This document shows positions 8,016 to 15,715 of a stretch of DNA of 40,658 nucleotides, piece after piece. Every line of letters starts with the position of its first letter. The first letter of the stretch is position 1. Under the pieces are notes generated by a model that was given only the letters and a program-made list of their open reading frames with translations, did not search any database and was not told the DNA's origin. Source of the stretch: Pseudomonadota bacterium (GTDB taxonomy: Bacteria; Pseudomonadota; Gammaproteobacteria; Burkholderiales; Burkholderiaceae_D); NCBI GenBank assembly GCA_023422955.1, contig JAFAGG010000085.1:1-40658 (forward strand), in the 5' to 3' direction. The translations under genes were made by a program, and so were the position numbers.

Positions 8016-8933
8016 TCAATTAAAGCTGCCTATCCGTTTCAAATTGCTGGGAAAATTGCTCAGATTCAGCCAGATGAAAAATGCTTTTCCGACAATATAT
8101 TCATCCGGCACAAAACCCCAGTAACGGCTGTCCAGACTGTTATCCCGATTATCCCCCATCACGAAATAATGTCCAGCAGGCACGGTGCAGGTGAAACCCT
8201 GAGTGTTATAGGTACACAACTCCCGTTGCGGAAAGTTGTCAGGTTGTGATACGTAGGCCGGAGCGCGGCTGTCATTCAGAATGCGGTGAATTTCCTCTCC
8301 CACGCTTTCAGTGAACTGAGCGGAGTAGGACAGCGTATTTTCATCCAGGTAATCGGGCTGCTGCGTGTATTCGACCGCTTCTCCATTGATGGATAAGCGC
8401 TTGTTCTGGTAGCTGACCTTATCGCCCGGCACGCCCACCACGCGCTTGATGTAATCCAGGGAAGGATCGCGCGGATACTTGAAGACCATCACATCGCCAC
8501 GCTGCGGATCGTTGAGATCCACGATTTTCTTGTTCACCACCGGCAGGCGTATGCCGTAGGTGAATTTATTGACCAGGATGAGATCCCCCACCTCCAGGGT
8601 AGGCACCATGGAACTGGAAGGAATCTTGAACGGCTCGTAGAGGAAAGAGCGCAGGCAAAACACCAGGGCAATAACCGGGAAAAAGCTGCCGGAATATTCA
8701 ATCCAGGTAGGTTGCCTGAGGATGTTTTGTTCCAGCTCGGCGCGGCCGGTATTGTCCACCTTGACGCCCTGCGTGGCTAGGCGCGCATTGCGCGCATCGT
8801 ACTCGGCCAGCGCGGTATCGGCTCTGGCGCGACGCTGTTTGGCCAGATAAAAGACATCCAGCGACCAGATAACTCCGGTCACCACCATCAGCACAAACAG
8901 GAGCAGGGAAAAATTGGTAATCAGATCCTGCAT
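8016..8933 (-). CDS. lepB: Signal peptidase I
   Basis: Leader peptidase cleaves signal peptides of exported proteins at the periplasmic face of the inner membrane. The 305-residue protein has a first transmembrane helix (residues 7-29), a cytoplasmic linker and a second helix (about 84-98). The catalytic Ser108 lies in IPSSSMVPTL, the general-base Lys163 in DYIKRVVGVPGD, and the C-terminal box is GDNRDNSLDSRYWG. An open frame continues 47 codons upstream into lepA, but the ATG at 8933, two bases after the lepA stop, gives the standard N-terminus. The lepA-lepB pair is conserved in proteobacteria. Confidence 0.96.
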   Translation of the reverse strand: MQDLITNFSLLLFVLMVVTGVIWSLDVFYLAKQRRARADTALAEYDARNARLATQGVKVDNTGRAELEQNILRQPTWIEYSGSFFPVIALVFCLRSFLYEPFKIPSSSMVPTLEVGDLILVNKFTYGIRLPVVNKKIVDLNDPQRGDVMVFKYPRDPSLDYIKRVVGVPGDKVSYQNKRLSINGEAVEYTQQPDYLDENTLSYSAQFTESVGEEIHRILNDSRAPAYVSQPDNFPQRELCTYNTQGFTCTVPAGHYFVMGDNRDNSLDSRYWGFVPDEYIVGKAFFIWLNLSNFPSNLKRIGSFN

Positions 8934-8935
8934 GC

Positions 8936-10729
8936 TTATTTGTCTTCCACTTGCAAAATTGCCAGGAATGCTTCCTGCGGCACCTCGACGGAACCCACCT
9001 GCTTCATGCGTTTCTTGCCCGCCTTCTGTTTTTCCAGCAGCTTGCGCTTGCGGCTGATGTCGCCGCCATAACACTTGGCCAGCACGTTCTTGCGCAGGGC
9101 CTTGATGTTTTCGCGCGCCACGATGGTCGAACCGATCGCAGCCTGAATCGCCACATCGAACATCTGGCGCGGAATCAGTTCCCGCATCTTGCTGGCGACC
9201 GCACGGCCACGGTACTGACTGGTGGCGCGATGGACAATGATGGCCAGCGCATCGACCTTCTCGGCATTGATCAGCATGTCGACCTTTACCACGTCGGCTG
9301 AGCGGTATTCCTTGAATTCATAGTCCATGGAGGCATAACCGCGCGACGTGGATTTCAGCCGGTCGAAGAAGTCGAGCACGATTTCAGCCATCGGCATTTC
9401 ATAGGTCAGCTGAACCTGCTTGCCGTGATAGCTCATGTTGATCTGGTTGCCGCGCTTTTGCGTACACAGCGTGATGACCGAACCCACATACTCCTGCGGC
9501 ATGTAGAGATTGACCGTCACGATAGGCTCGCGGATCTCGGCAATCTTCGGCGGATCCGGCATCTTCGACGGATTGTCGACCATCAGCATGGTGCCGTCGC
9601 GCAGTTCCACCTCATAGATGACGGTCGGCGCCGTCGTGATGAGGTCCATATCGAACTCGCGCTCCAGCCTCTCCTGCACGACGTCCATATGCAGCAAGCC
9701 CAGGAAGCCGCAACGAAAGCCGAAACCGAGCGCCTGCGAGACTTCCGGTTCGAACTGCAAGGCCGCGTCATTGAGCTTGAGTTTTTCCAGCGAGTCGCGC
9801 AGCGCATCGTACTGGTTGGCTTCCACCGGAAACAGGCCGGCAAACACCTGGGGTTTGACTTCCTTGAAGCCGGGCAGCGCTTCCTTGGCCGGCGTCGCGG
9901 CATGGGTGATGGTATCGCCCACCTTCGCGGCCTTCAGTTCCTTGATGCCGGTAATGATGAAGCCCACTTCTCCCGCCGACAGCGATTCCCGCGCGATCGA
10001 CTTGGGGGTAAATACGCCCACGCTTTCCGTCTGGTGCTGGGCACCAGTCGCCATCATGAGAATTTTTTCCTTGGTGCGCAGCGTGCCGTTCATCACGCGC
10101 ACCAGCATCACCACACCCACGTAATTATCGAACCACGAATCGATGATCAGTGCCTGCAGCGGCGCCTTGGGGTCGCCTTTCGGCGGCGGCACTTTCGCAA
10201 TCAGCGATTCCAGCACATCTTGCACACCGAGACCGCTCTTGGCCGAGCAACGCACCGCGTCCGACGCATCGATACCGATCACGTCCTCGATCTCGCCGAT
10301 CGCATTCTCGGGGTCGGCGGCAGGCAGGTCGATCTTGTTCAGCACCGGCACCACTTCGACGCCCAGGTCGAGCGCAGTGTAGCAATTGGCCACCGTCTGC
10401 GCTTCCACGCCCTGGGAAGCATCCACCACCAGCAGCGCGCCTTCGCAGGCGGACAGCGAGCGGCTCACTTCATAGCTGAAGTCCACGTGTCCCGGAGTGT
10501 CGATCAGATTGACGTTATAAATTTGGCCGTCGCGTGCCTTGTAGGTCAAGGCCGCAGTCTGGGCCTTGATGGTGATGCCGCGTTCACGCTCCAGATCCAT
10601 GGAATCCAGGACCTGCGCTTCCATTTCGCGGTCGGACAAGCCGCCGCACAGCTGGATGATGCGGTCAGCCAGCGTGGATTTGCCGTGATCGATATGGGCG
10701 ATGATGGAGAAATTGCGAATGTTGTCCAT
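8936..10729 (-). CDS. lepA: Elongation factor 4 (LepA)
   Basis: EF4 is a ribosome-associated translational GTPase, implicated in back-translocation and 30S biogenesis. The 597-residue protein has the P-loop AHIDHGKST (residues 11-19), the switch region with RERGITIK, G3 DTPGHVDF and G4 NKIDLP. After the GTPase and domain II come the EF-G-like domains and the LepA-specific C-terminal domain (GGDISRKRKLLEKQKAGKK). It heads the long operon that runs to pgsA. A terminator-like hairpin ends only 19 bases before its ATG, so its transcription is either started very close by or controlled by read-through. Confidence 0.97.
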   Translation of the reverse strand: MDNIRNFSIIAHIDHGKSTLADRIIQLCGGLSDREMEAQVLDSMDLERERGITIKAQTAALTYKARDGQIYNVNLIDTPGHVDFSYEVSRSLSACEGALLVVDASQGVEAQTVANCYTALDLGVEVVPVLNKIDLPAADPENAIGEIEDVIGIDASDAVRCSAKSGLGVQDVLESLIAKVPPPKGDPKAPLQALIIDSWFDNYVGVVMLVRVMNGTLRTKEKILMMATGAQHQTESVGVFTPKSIARESLSAGEVGFIITGIKELKAAKVGDTITHAATPAKEALPGFKEVKPQVFAGLFPVEANQYDALRDSLEKLKLNDAALQFEPEVSQALGFGFRCGFLGLLHMDVVQERLEREFDMDLITTAPTVIYEVELRDGTMLMVDNPSKMPDPPKIAEIREPIVTVNLYMPQEYVGSVITLCTQKRGNQINMSYHGKQVQLTYEMPMAEIVLDFFDRLKSTSRGYASMDYEFKEYRSADVVKVDMLINAEKVDALAIIVHRATSQYRGRAVASKMRELIPRQMFDVAIQAAIGSTIVARENIKALRKNVLAKCYGGDISRKRKLLEKQKAGKKRMKQVGSVEVPQEAFLAILQVEDK

Positions 10730-10748
10730 TGGGATAATGCGAGGTCAC

Positions 10749-10791
10749 AAAAAAGGCGCTCCAGGCGGGGAAACATTCCCCAGGGGGCGCC
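10749..10791 (-). terminator. Rho-independent terminator or attenuator just upstream of lepA
   Basis: On the minus strand the transcript folds into a long hairpin. The inner stem GGGGAA/TTCCCC has a 3-nt loop, and the outer arm GGCGC pairs with GCGCC. Six T residues follow immediately (plus-strand A-run 10749-10754). It sits between the glutaredoxin-like gene and lepA. It would end transcripts from the mucD side, but the T-run is only 19 bases from the lepA start codon. Confidence 0.75.
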
Positions 10792-10875
10792 TCTGGCAGG
10801 ATTTATACAGTCCGCTATTTTACCGGATTCCACCACCGAATCCCATGAATCGTGGAAAACGGCAGCAAAACGAGC

Positions 10876-11127
10876 CTAATCCTGCAAAAAAGCCTGCAGC
10901 TTTTCGGGATCGAGGAAATAGTGGCAGATTTCAAGCGGCTCACCACCGTTTTTCGAGCCGAGCAGCACCGGAACAAGCTCGTCGTAACGCGCCACCAGAG
11001 TCTCATCCGCATCGACATCAATGACTTCCACCGAAAAGACGTAGCGATCCTTCCATTCCTGGAGGGCTTGAAGCATGTCATCGCAAAGATGGCAGTAGGA
11101 GCGGGAATACAGCAGAAAATGAATCAC
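10876..11127 (-). CDS. Glutaredoxin-like thioredoxin-fold protein (DUF836 type)
   Basis: This is a small thioredoxin-fold protein of about 83 residues. The first strand reads IHFLLYSRS and leads directly to the CxxC redox motif (YCHLCDDM). The helix, the VEVIDVDADETL strand and the VPVLLGSKNGGEP segment with cis-Pro follow, and the protein ends in a helix. This matches small glutaredoxin-like proteins placed between mucD and lepA in betaproteobacteria; the substrate is unknown. The start is uncertain. GTG at 11127 gives the expected N-terminus; an upstream in-frame GTG at 11178 adds 17 residues but lies right against the mucD terminator. Neither has a visible Shine-Dalgarno. Terminators flank the gene on both sides. 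Confidence 0.78.
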   Translation of the reverse strand: MIHFLLYSRSYCHLCDDMLQALQEWKDRYVFSVEVIDVDADETLVARYDELVPVLLGSKNGGEPLEICHYFLDPEKLQAFLQD

Positions 11128-11180
11128 GATCTTTGGAGTCGAATGTGAATGTAAAAAAGCCGGCTTGGACCGGGGCACAT

Positions 11181-11210
11181 AAAAAAGGCTGCCGGTTTTC
11201 TGGCAGCCTT
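11181..11210 (-). terminator. Rho-independent terminator after mucD
   Basis: The stem AAGGCTGCC/GGCAGCCTT (9 bp, 8-nt loop) is followed on the minus strand by six T residues (plus-strand A-run 11181-11186). It begins 16 bases after the mucD stop codon, so it should end the rpoE-rseA-rseB-mucD transcript before the glutaredoxin-like gene. Confidence 0.88.
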
Positions 11211-11226
11211 GCGGACTTCCTGCCTT

Positions 11227-12726
11227 TTACTGAGGAGGCCTTAATGGCACGAATTGCGAAGTGTCGCCGCGGCGCACCAGCAATACCGCCATGCGGCCGC
11301 GCTCCAGGCGCGATACCAGCGCATTGAACTGCGCAGCGCTGGTGATATCGGTGTTGTTGAGCCGCAAAATGATATCTCCTGGGCGCAATCCAGCCCGCGC
11401 GGCCACACCATCAGCGACTTCCACTATTACGCCAGCGGTCAGGCTCAACTCCTTCTTCTGCGCGTCAGTCAGGTCCGCCACCGCCAATCCCAGCGTATTG
11501 GTTTTTGCCTGGGGCTTGCGCTCTTCCGGCACCGGCGCCTGTTCGGGCTCCATTTCAGCCACGACAATACTCAGGTCACGGGCAGCGCCGCGTCGCCATA
11601 CGGTCACGGTGGCACGTGTGCCGGGAGCAGTCCGCCCTACCAGGCGCGGCAGATCGGTCGACTTCTCTATGTTTGCACCGTTGAAGCGCAGGATGATATC
11701 GCCCGCCTCCATGCCGGCCTTGTCAGCCGGCGCATCCGGCTCGATACGCTGCACCAGCGCGCCGTGCGTTCTTTGCAATCCCAACGACTCGGCCACTTCC
11801 TTGGTCACTTCGCCGATCTGCACGCCGATACGGCCGCGCGTCACGCGCCCGCTTGTTTTCAACTGCTCGGCAATGCGCATGGCCTCATCGATAGGCACGG
11901 CAAACGAAATGCCCATGTAACCGCCGGAGCGGCTGTAGATCTGGGAATTGATACCGACCACCTCGCCGCGCATGTTGATCAGCGGACCGCCGGAATTACC
12001 GGGATTGACCGCCACGTCGGTCTGGATCAGCGGCAGATAATCGCCGGTATCGCGGGCGTTGGCCGATACGATGCCGGCGGTCACGGTATTGTCCAGTCCG
12101 AACGGCGACCCAATCGCGATCACCCATTCCCCGACCCGGATACGGCTGGAGTCGCCTATGGTCAGCTTGGGAAGATTGCTGCCGTCGATTTTCACCAGCG
12201 CCACGTCGGTCCGCTTGTCGGCACCGATGATCTTGGCCTTGAACTCACGCTTGTCGGTCAGGCGTACATAAACTTCATCCGCGCCTTCTATCACATGCGC
12301 ATTGGTCAACACGAAGCCGTCGCCGGAGATGATGAAACCGGAACCCACTCCGCGCGGCACCTCTTGCTCGGGGCTGGGAGCTGGACGCTGGCCGCGGCGA
12401 TCCGGCTGAGGAGCCGGCGGCACCGGCATGCCGAAGAAGCGCCGGAAAAACTCCTGCATTTCCTCATCGACCTGCGCCTCGCGCTGCCCCGGCACGATTC
12501 TTTGCGTAGTGCGTATGTTGACGACTGCAGGACCGACACGGTCCACCAGATCGGCAAAATCGGGAAGCACAACGGAGGGCGTGGCTGGCGTCGGGGCGGT
12601 CTGCGCAGGCACAGGAGCAGGCGTGCTTGCCTGGGCGAATGCCTGGTTGCTCAAGCTCAGGCCGAGGCTGGCAACGCTTAGCAATACGATGGACAAACCC
12701 CGCGTTAAACAAATGCTGATTCTCAT
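11227..12726 (-). CDS. mucD: Periplasmic serine protease/chaperone of the DegP/MucD family
   Basis: This HtrA-type protease degrades or refolds damaged envelope proteins. It is a usual member of the sigma-E (AlgU) operon. The 499-residue protein has a signal peptide ending near residue 31 (ASLGLSLSNQAFA). The trypsin-like domain has His144 (LTNAHV), Asp174 (DKRTDVALVKI) and Ser245 (NPGNSGGPLI) as the catalytic triad, and two PDZ domains follow (about 290-375 and 400-490). A Pro/Gln-rich segment precedes the protease domain (PPAPQPDRRGQRPAPSP). It lies 9 bases downstream of rseB and is followed by a strong terminator, which closes the operon. The degP or degQ names would fit equally well. Confidence 0.95.
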   Translation of the reverse strand: MRISICLTRGLSIVLLSVASLGLSLSNQAFAQASTPAPVPAQTAPTPATPSVVLPDFADLVDRVGPAVVNIRTTQRIVPGQREAQVDEEMQEFFRRFFGMPVPPAPQPDRRGQRPAPSPEQEVPRGVGSGFIISGDGFVLTNAHVIEGADEVYVRLTDKREFKAKIIGADKRTDVALVKIDGSNLPKLTIGDSSRIRVGEWVIAIGSPFGLDNTVTAGIVSANARDTGDYLPLIQTDVAVNPGNSGGPLINMRGEVVGINSQIYSRSGGYMGISFAVPIDEAMRIAEQLKTSGRVTRGRIGVQIGEVTKEVAESLGLQRTHGALVQRIEPDAPADKAGMEAGDIILRFNGANIEKSTDLPRLVGRTAPGTRATVTVWRRGAARDLSIVVAEMEPEQAPVPEERKPQAKTNTLGLAVADLTDAQKKELSLTAGVIVEVADGVAARAGLRPGDIILRLNNTDITSAAQFNALVSRLERGRMAVLLVRRGDTSQFVPLRPPQ

Positions 12727-12735
12727 GGTTCGCTC

Positions 12736-13755
12736 TTATTTATTGCTTTTGAATTCGACCGAATTGGCAACTTGCTTGACAGCAGCTGCAGGCACTTCGC
12801 CAACTATGGTAAGCCAAAAATCACCAAGTCGCTTGCCAATAATATTGACCGCTCCCTGCTGCACCGATCCCTCGGTACGGCTTTGAGAACCAGGCTCGAT
12901 GAAAACGGAAATAGCCGCCAGACCGTCGGAGAAAACGATTTGCACCATTTCACCAGGCGAAGCGGCTTTTGCACCCTCGCCGACCGCATCTGCAGCCGTT
13001 TGTGACAGCAGGCGCTTGACGGCGGCAATCTGCTTGAAGCCGGGCGGCATGAATCCTATGTTCAGGCCCGGCACCTCCACGTGCTGAAGCGTGCTGCGCT
13101 CTCGCCGCCAGTCCTGCACATTGTCGTAACTGGGACGCACCAGTTGCGAGGAAATATTGCCCAATGCCAGCCGGGTAAAACCGATCTGTTCCAACACGCG
13201 ATTTTCGGCCACGGTCTGAAGCCGAAGCAGCAGGCCGCTGGACTTCTCCACCCATAGGCGATAGCCGTAGCGCAGATTGTCGCGCGGCACCAGCACAAGC
13301 ACCTGGCAATCGTATCCTGCCACCTGTCCGGCATCACCGAAACGTGTCAGGTAAAAAGGGGATAGTTCGGCAGGATCGGCGACAAGCAAAGCAGGAAAAC
13401 CTTCGCGAGTGACGCGCTGCTCTATCAGCAGGGCCTTTTCATCCGGCGCGTAATAAACGATTTCCTCGTTCCTGCGCACATATTCGCGAGGACGGCCATC
13501 GAGCACTTCCAGCTTTTCCAGTTCATTCTTCCCTTGCACCACATGCGTAATGCGGGAAGTGCGCTGGCGATTGTCCTGCTGATAGACAAAGGTGCCGGAA
13601 TAATTCAGGGATTGGGCCGCATGCGGAATCTTGCGTAACCAGCTTTGCGCTTCGCGCTCTTCCATTTCTGCTGCGCGACCTTGCGCATGCGCAGCGAAAG
13701 CAAGCAGGCTAGCTAGGGCGATGACATATCGGAAAAAATCCGCCGGTCTCAGCAT
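12736..13755 (-). CDS. rseB: Sigma-E regulatory protein RseB/MucB
   Basis: RseB is a periplasmic protein that binds the anti-sigma factor RseA, protects it from DegS cleavage, and senses mislocalised lipoprotein or LPS. The 339-residue protein has a signal peptide (FFRYVIALASLLAFAAHA). The MucB/RseB N-terminal domain, which has a LolA-like fold (SLNYSGTFVYQQDN, SRITHVVQGKNELEKLEVLDG), is followed by the smaller C-terminal domain (PGLNIGFMPPGFKQIAAV onwards). The ATG at 13755 is three bases from the rseA stop. Gene order rpoE-rseA-rseB-mucD matches the algU-mucA-mucB-mucD operon of Pseudomonas, without mucC. Confidence 0.94.
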   Translation of the reverse strand: MLRPADFFRYVIALASLLAFAAHAQGRAAEMEEREAQSWLRKIPHAAQSLNYSGTFVYQQDNRQRTSRITHVVQGKNELEKLEVLDGRPREYVRRNEEIVYYAPDEKALLIEQRVTREGFPALLVADPAELSPFYLTRFGDAGQVAGYDCQVLVLVPRDNLRYGYRLWVEKSSGLLLRLQTVAENRVLEQIGFTRLALGNISSQLVRPSYDNVQDWRRERSTLQHVEVPGLNIGFMPPGFKQIAAVKRLLSQTAADAVGEGAKAASPGEMVQIVFSDGLAAISVFIEPGSQSRTEGSVQQGAVNIIGKRLGDFWLTIVGEVPAAAVKQVANSVEFKSNK

Positions 13756-13758
13756 GGG

Positions 13759-14409
13759 CTATTTGTCAGCCTCCGGAGCAAACGTGGCCGAACGTGCAAA
13801 CTGCGAACTGCTGTATGCAGACGGTGAAAAACGTTGATGCGCCATGAGGTATTGATCAATACGTGGATCCCGTACTATATCATCCTCCACCACCAAAGTT
13901 TGCGAATCAGAAACGGAATTCTTAGCCGACTCGCTGGCGGGCATCACCACGGGCATGATGGCCTCGGCAGTTTCTTCAGGCGTTTGCACCGCATGCGCGG
14001 CAAGCGGTGCTTCGGTCGCAACCGGCGAATTCGCTCCCCATTGCGGCCCCAGCAAAATCGCAACGGCCAGCGCTGCCGTGCCGGCCAAGCCTGGTACGAG
14101 ATAGCGGCGCATCGCAGCCAGCACGCCACCTGACCACTGCACCTCCGCGACTTCCGGCGCCGCTTTCGTCACGACAGGAACATGCGGCGTTTCCGCATCC
14201 AGTCTGGCCGCCATTCGGGCAGCAAACCCCGCACTCATGGGAGCCGCCAGCTCCTCGGAACGCAGCATGTCGCCAATACGATGATAGAGTTCCCAGTCTT
14301 CCCGGGAGTCTTCATCCAGATTCTGCAATGTCGCGTCAGCCACCAAAAGATCCAGCTCACTATCGGTCAATGCGGAGATCTGTTCGCGCTTGATATTAGT
14401 TGTATTCAT
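13759..14409 (-). CDS. rseA: Anti-sigma-E factor RseA/MucA
   Basis: This inner-membrane anti-sigma factor holds sigma-E inactive until regulated proteolysis. The 216-residue protein has an RseA_N-type cytoplasmic domain (ISALTDSELDLLVADATL, DSREDWELYHRIGDMLRSEE). A single transmembrane helix follows at about residues 104-122 (LVPGLAGTAALAVAILLGP). The periplasmic tail ends with a conserved region (DPRIDQYLMAHQRFSPSAY) that is likely to contact RseB. It lies 54 bp after rpoE and 3 bp before rseB. The central periplasmic part is low-complexity (Ala/Glu/Pro) and is the least conserved. Confidence 0.92.
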   Translation of the reverse strand: MNTTNIKREQISALTDSELDLLVADATLQNLDEDSREDWELYHRIGDMLRSEELAAPMSAGFAARMAARLDAETPHVPVVTKAAPEVAEVQWSGGVLAAMRRYLVPGLAGTAALAVAILLGPQWGANSPVATEAPLAAHAVQTPEETAEAIMPVVMPASESAKNSVSDSQTLVVEDDIVRDPRIDQYLMAHQRFSPSAYSSSQFARSATFAPEADK

Positions 14410-14463
14410 ATTTGCCTCGCCACCGACAAACCCTTCACCTGAAAAATTGATCGCCTGTTTTTT

Positions 14464-15066
14464 TTACCAGCGCTTGTCTAATGCAGTTCCCAGTAAAGGC
14501 CGCAGCTTTTCAGCGATGGCCTCCCTTGCTCTGAAGATGCGGCTTCGAACCGTCCCTATGGGGCAGCCCATTGCTTCCGCTATCTCGTCATAACTCAGTC
14601 CTTCTATTTCCCTTAGCGTAATGGCCACCCGCAATTCCTCCGGCAGTGCATCCATCGCGATATTCACCGTCTCTGCAATCTGCTTGGTTGCAAGCATGGA
14701 TTCAGGCGTGTTGATATCTCTTAGGTGCTCGCCGTCATCGAAAGTTTCTGCCTCTTCAGCATCCGCTTCCGTTGACGTAGGGGCACGTCTGCCTTGCGTG
14801 ACCAGATAGTTTTTAGCCGTGTTGATTCCTATCCTATACAACCACGTATAGAAAGCTGAATCACCCCGAAATTGAGGCAACGCCCGGTAAGCCTTGATAA
14901 ATGCTTCCTGAACGACATCTTCGGCCTCTGCCTGGTCGCGAATCAATCGCGACACCAGTCGCATCAACTTGCGTTGATACTTGGTCACCAGCAGCTCGAA
15001 CGCCTTTTTGTCGCCACGCTGGACGCGCTCAACTAACAGTTGATCAATATCGCGCTCTGTCGTCAA
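14464..15066 (-). CDS. rpoE: RNA polymerase sigma factor RpoE/AlgU (TTG start)
   Basis: This ECF sigma factor drives the envelope-stress response. Region 2 is intact (EAEDVVQEAFIKAYRALPQF, then SAFYTWLYRIGINTAKNYL), and so is region 4 with its helix-turn-helix (GLSYDEIAEAMGCPIGTVRS). The open frame begins at a GTG at 15093, but that codon has no Shine-Dalgarno and lies within about 8 bases of the expected transcription start. The TTG at 15066 has AAGGA seven bases upstream (plus-strand 15074-15078). It gives an N-terminus (TTERDIDQLLVERVQRGD) that lines up with the usual MSEREIDQ-type start of betaproteobacterial RpoE. I therefore call TTG and 200 residues. A sigma-E-like promoter precedes it, indicating autoregulation; rseA, rseB and mucD follow. 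Confidence 0.94.
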   Translation of the reverse strand: MTTERDIDQLLVERVQRGDKKAFELLVTKYQRKLMRLVSRLIRDQAEAEDVVQEAFIKAYRALPQFRGDSAFYTWLYRIGINTAKNYLVTQGRRAPTSTEADAEEAETFDDGEHLRDINTPESMLATKQIAETVNIAMDALPEELRVAITLREIEGLSYDEIAEAMGCPIGTVRSRIFRAREAIAEKLRPLLGTALDKRW

Positions 15067-15107
15067 TCCCCGGTCCTTGTTGTTGTGCAACACTCACGCG
15101 GCTAACT

Positions 15108-15135
15108 ATTGACCCTAAGAAACTAAAATAGTTCC
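15108..15135 (-). promoter_or_regulatory. Sigma-E-type promoter of the rpoE operon
   Basis: On the minus strand GGAACTA (15135-15129), a 16-base spacer and TCAAT (15112-15108) match the RpoE promoter consensus GGAACTT-N16-TCnnA closely. Transcription would start near 15101, giving a leader of about 35 nt to the TTG at 15066 with its AAGGA ribosome site. This is the expected autoregulatory promoter of rpoE. Confidence 0.78.
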
Positions 15136-15157
15136 TATGTTTCTGCTAGAAAAATGG

Positions 15158-15685
15158 TCAAAAAAGCTCGCCCTCTGCTGAATTATTTTGCGCGGCAATC
15201 CATCGACACGCAACCGATAATGCGCGAAAAGCTTCCGCATTCATGCTGTCTCGCAAGATAGGTAAAACGATTACGCGCTGCTTTTCGTTTTCCAATCTCA
15301 AAAGCAACAAACCGGGCCACAACACCGAGTCCGGCAGCAGCCGCAATACGGAATTTCCGCCTGACTCATTTCGAGATAACAAAGACGAGCCAGTTAATCC
15401 GTTATGTTCCACTAACCGGATTTGGCCATTCGTAGAAATATCAAGCCGAATGATTTTTCTTTGGCGTGCAAGCCAAATGAAGGCAGTCCGCAGCGCCAGT
15501 ACCGTGACGCCAAGCACCAAAAGACGAGCAAAGAGAGGCAAGTCACCCAGCAAAGAGAAGCCGATTGCGAGAGCGACCACGAATAACGCCATGCAGTACA
15601 GGCCGATTACGCCTGACAATATCCTGGACGGCCTGACAAGCGTCGATACTGCTATGGAAGGAAGGGAGGAAGAGGGTCTGTTCAT
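15158..15685 (-). CDS. YgfX/CptA-like membrane protein
   Basis: This 175-residue protein has two adjacent hydrophobic helices (about residues 22-44 and 50-68), a short basic turn (LARQRKIIRLDI) and a cytoplasmic beta-rich C-terminus. The layout and several C-terminal features resemble E. coli YgfX: a strand ending in QIRLVEHNG, then PGLLLLRLENEKQRVIVLP, then a DSMNAEAFRALSVACRW helix. YgfX was described as CptA, a toxin acting on FtsZ/MreB and paired with CptB/SdhE. The match is by pattern only and function is not established here. The ATG at 15685 is chosen; an in-frame TTG three codons upstream (15694) is possible. The start codon lies inside a perfect 14-bp inverted repeat. It sits between fabF and rpoE. 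Confidence 0.7.
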   Translation of the reverse strand: MNRPSSSLPSIAVSTLVRPSRILSGVIGLYCMALFVVALAIGFSLLGDLPLFARLLVLGVTVLALRTAFIWLARQRKIIRLDISTNGQIRLVEHNGLTGSSLLSRNESGGNSVLRLLPDSVLWPGLLLLRLENEKQRVIVLPILRDSMNAEAFRALSVACRWIAAQNNSAEGELF

Positions 15686-15710
15686 CTTCGTCAAAAGAAG
15701 ATGAACAGAC
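15676..15710 (-). repeat. Perfect 14-bp inverted repeat covering the ygfX start codon
   Basis: GTCTGTTCATCTTC at 15676-15689 and its exact complement at 15697-15710 are separated by 7 bases. On the minus strand the hairpin begins 5 bases after the fabF stop codon, and its 3' arm contains the ATG AAC AGA of the ygfX-like gene. No T-run follows, so it does not look like a simple terminator. It could hide the ygfX start until a ribosome finishing fabF opens it. Confidence 0.85.
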
Positions 15711-15715
15711 AGGAA

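Noticed and set aside
9425..10879. Long open frame (484 codons) antisense to lepA, and similar ones at 18213-19805, 11254-12681, 27303-28796 and 38688-40211
   Set aside because: They mirror strongly coding genes on the opposite strand, have biased His/Arg/Gln-rich composition typical of antisense frames in G/C-rich codon use, and show no family motifs.
15676..15710. Reading the fabF-ygfX inverted repeat as a rho-independent terminator
   Set aside because: Neither strand has a T-run after the stem, and the arm contains a start codon in use; a regulatory or coupling role fits better.
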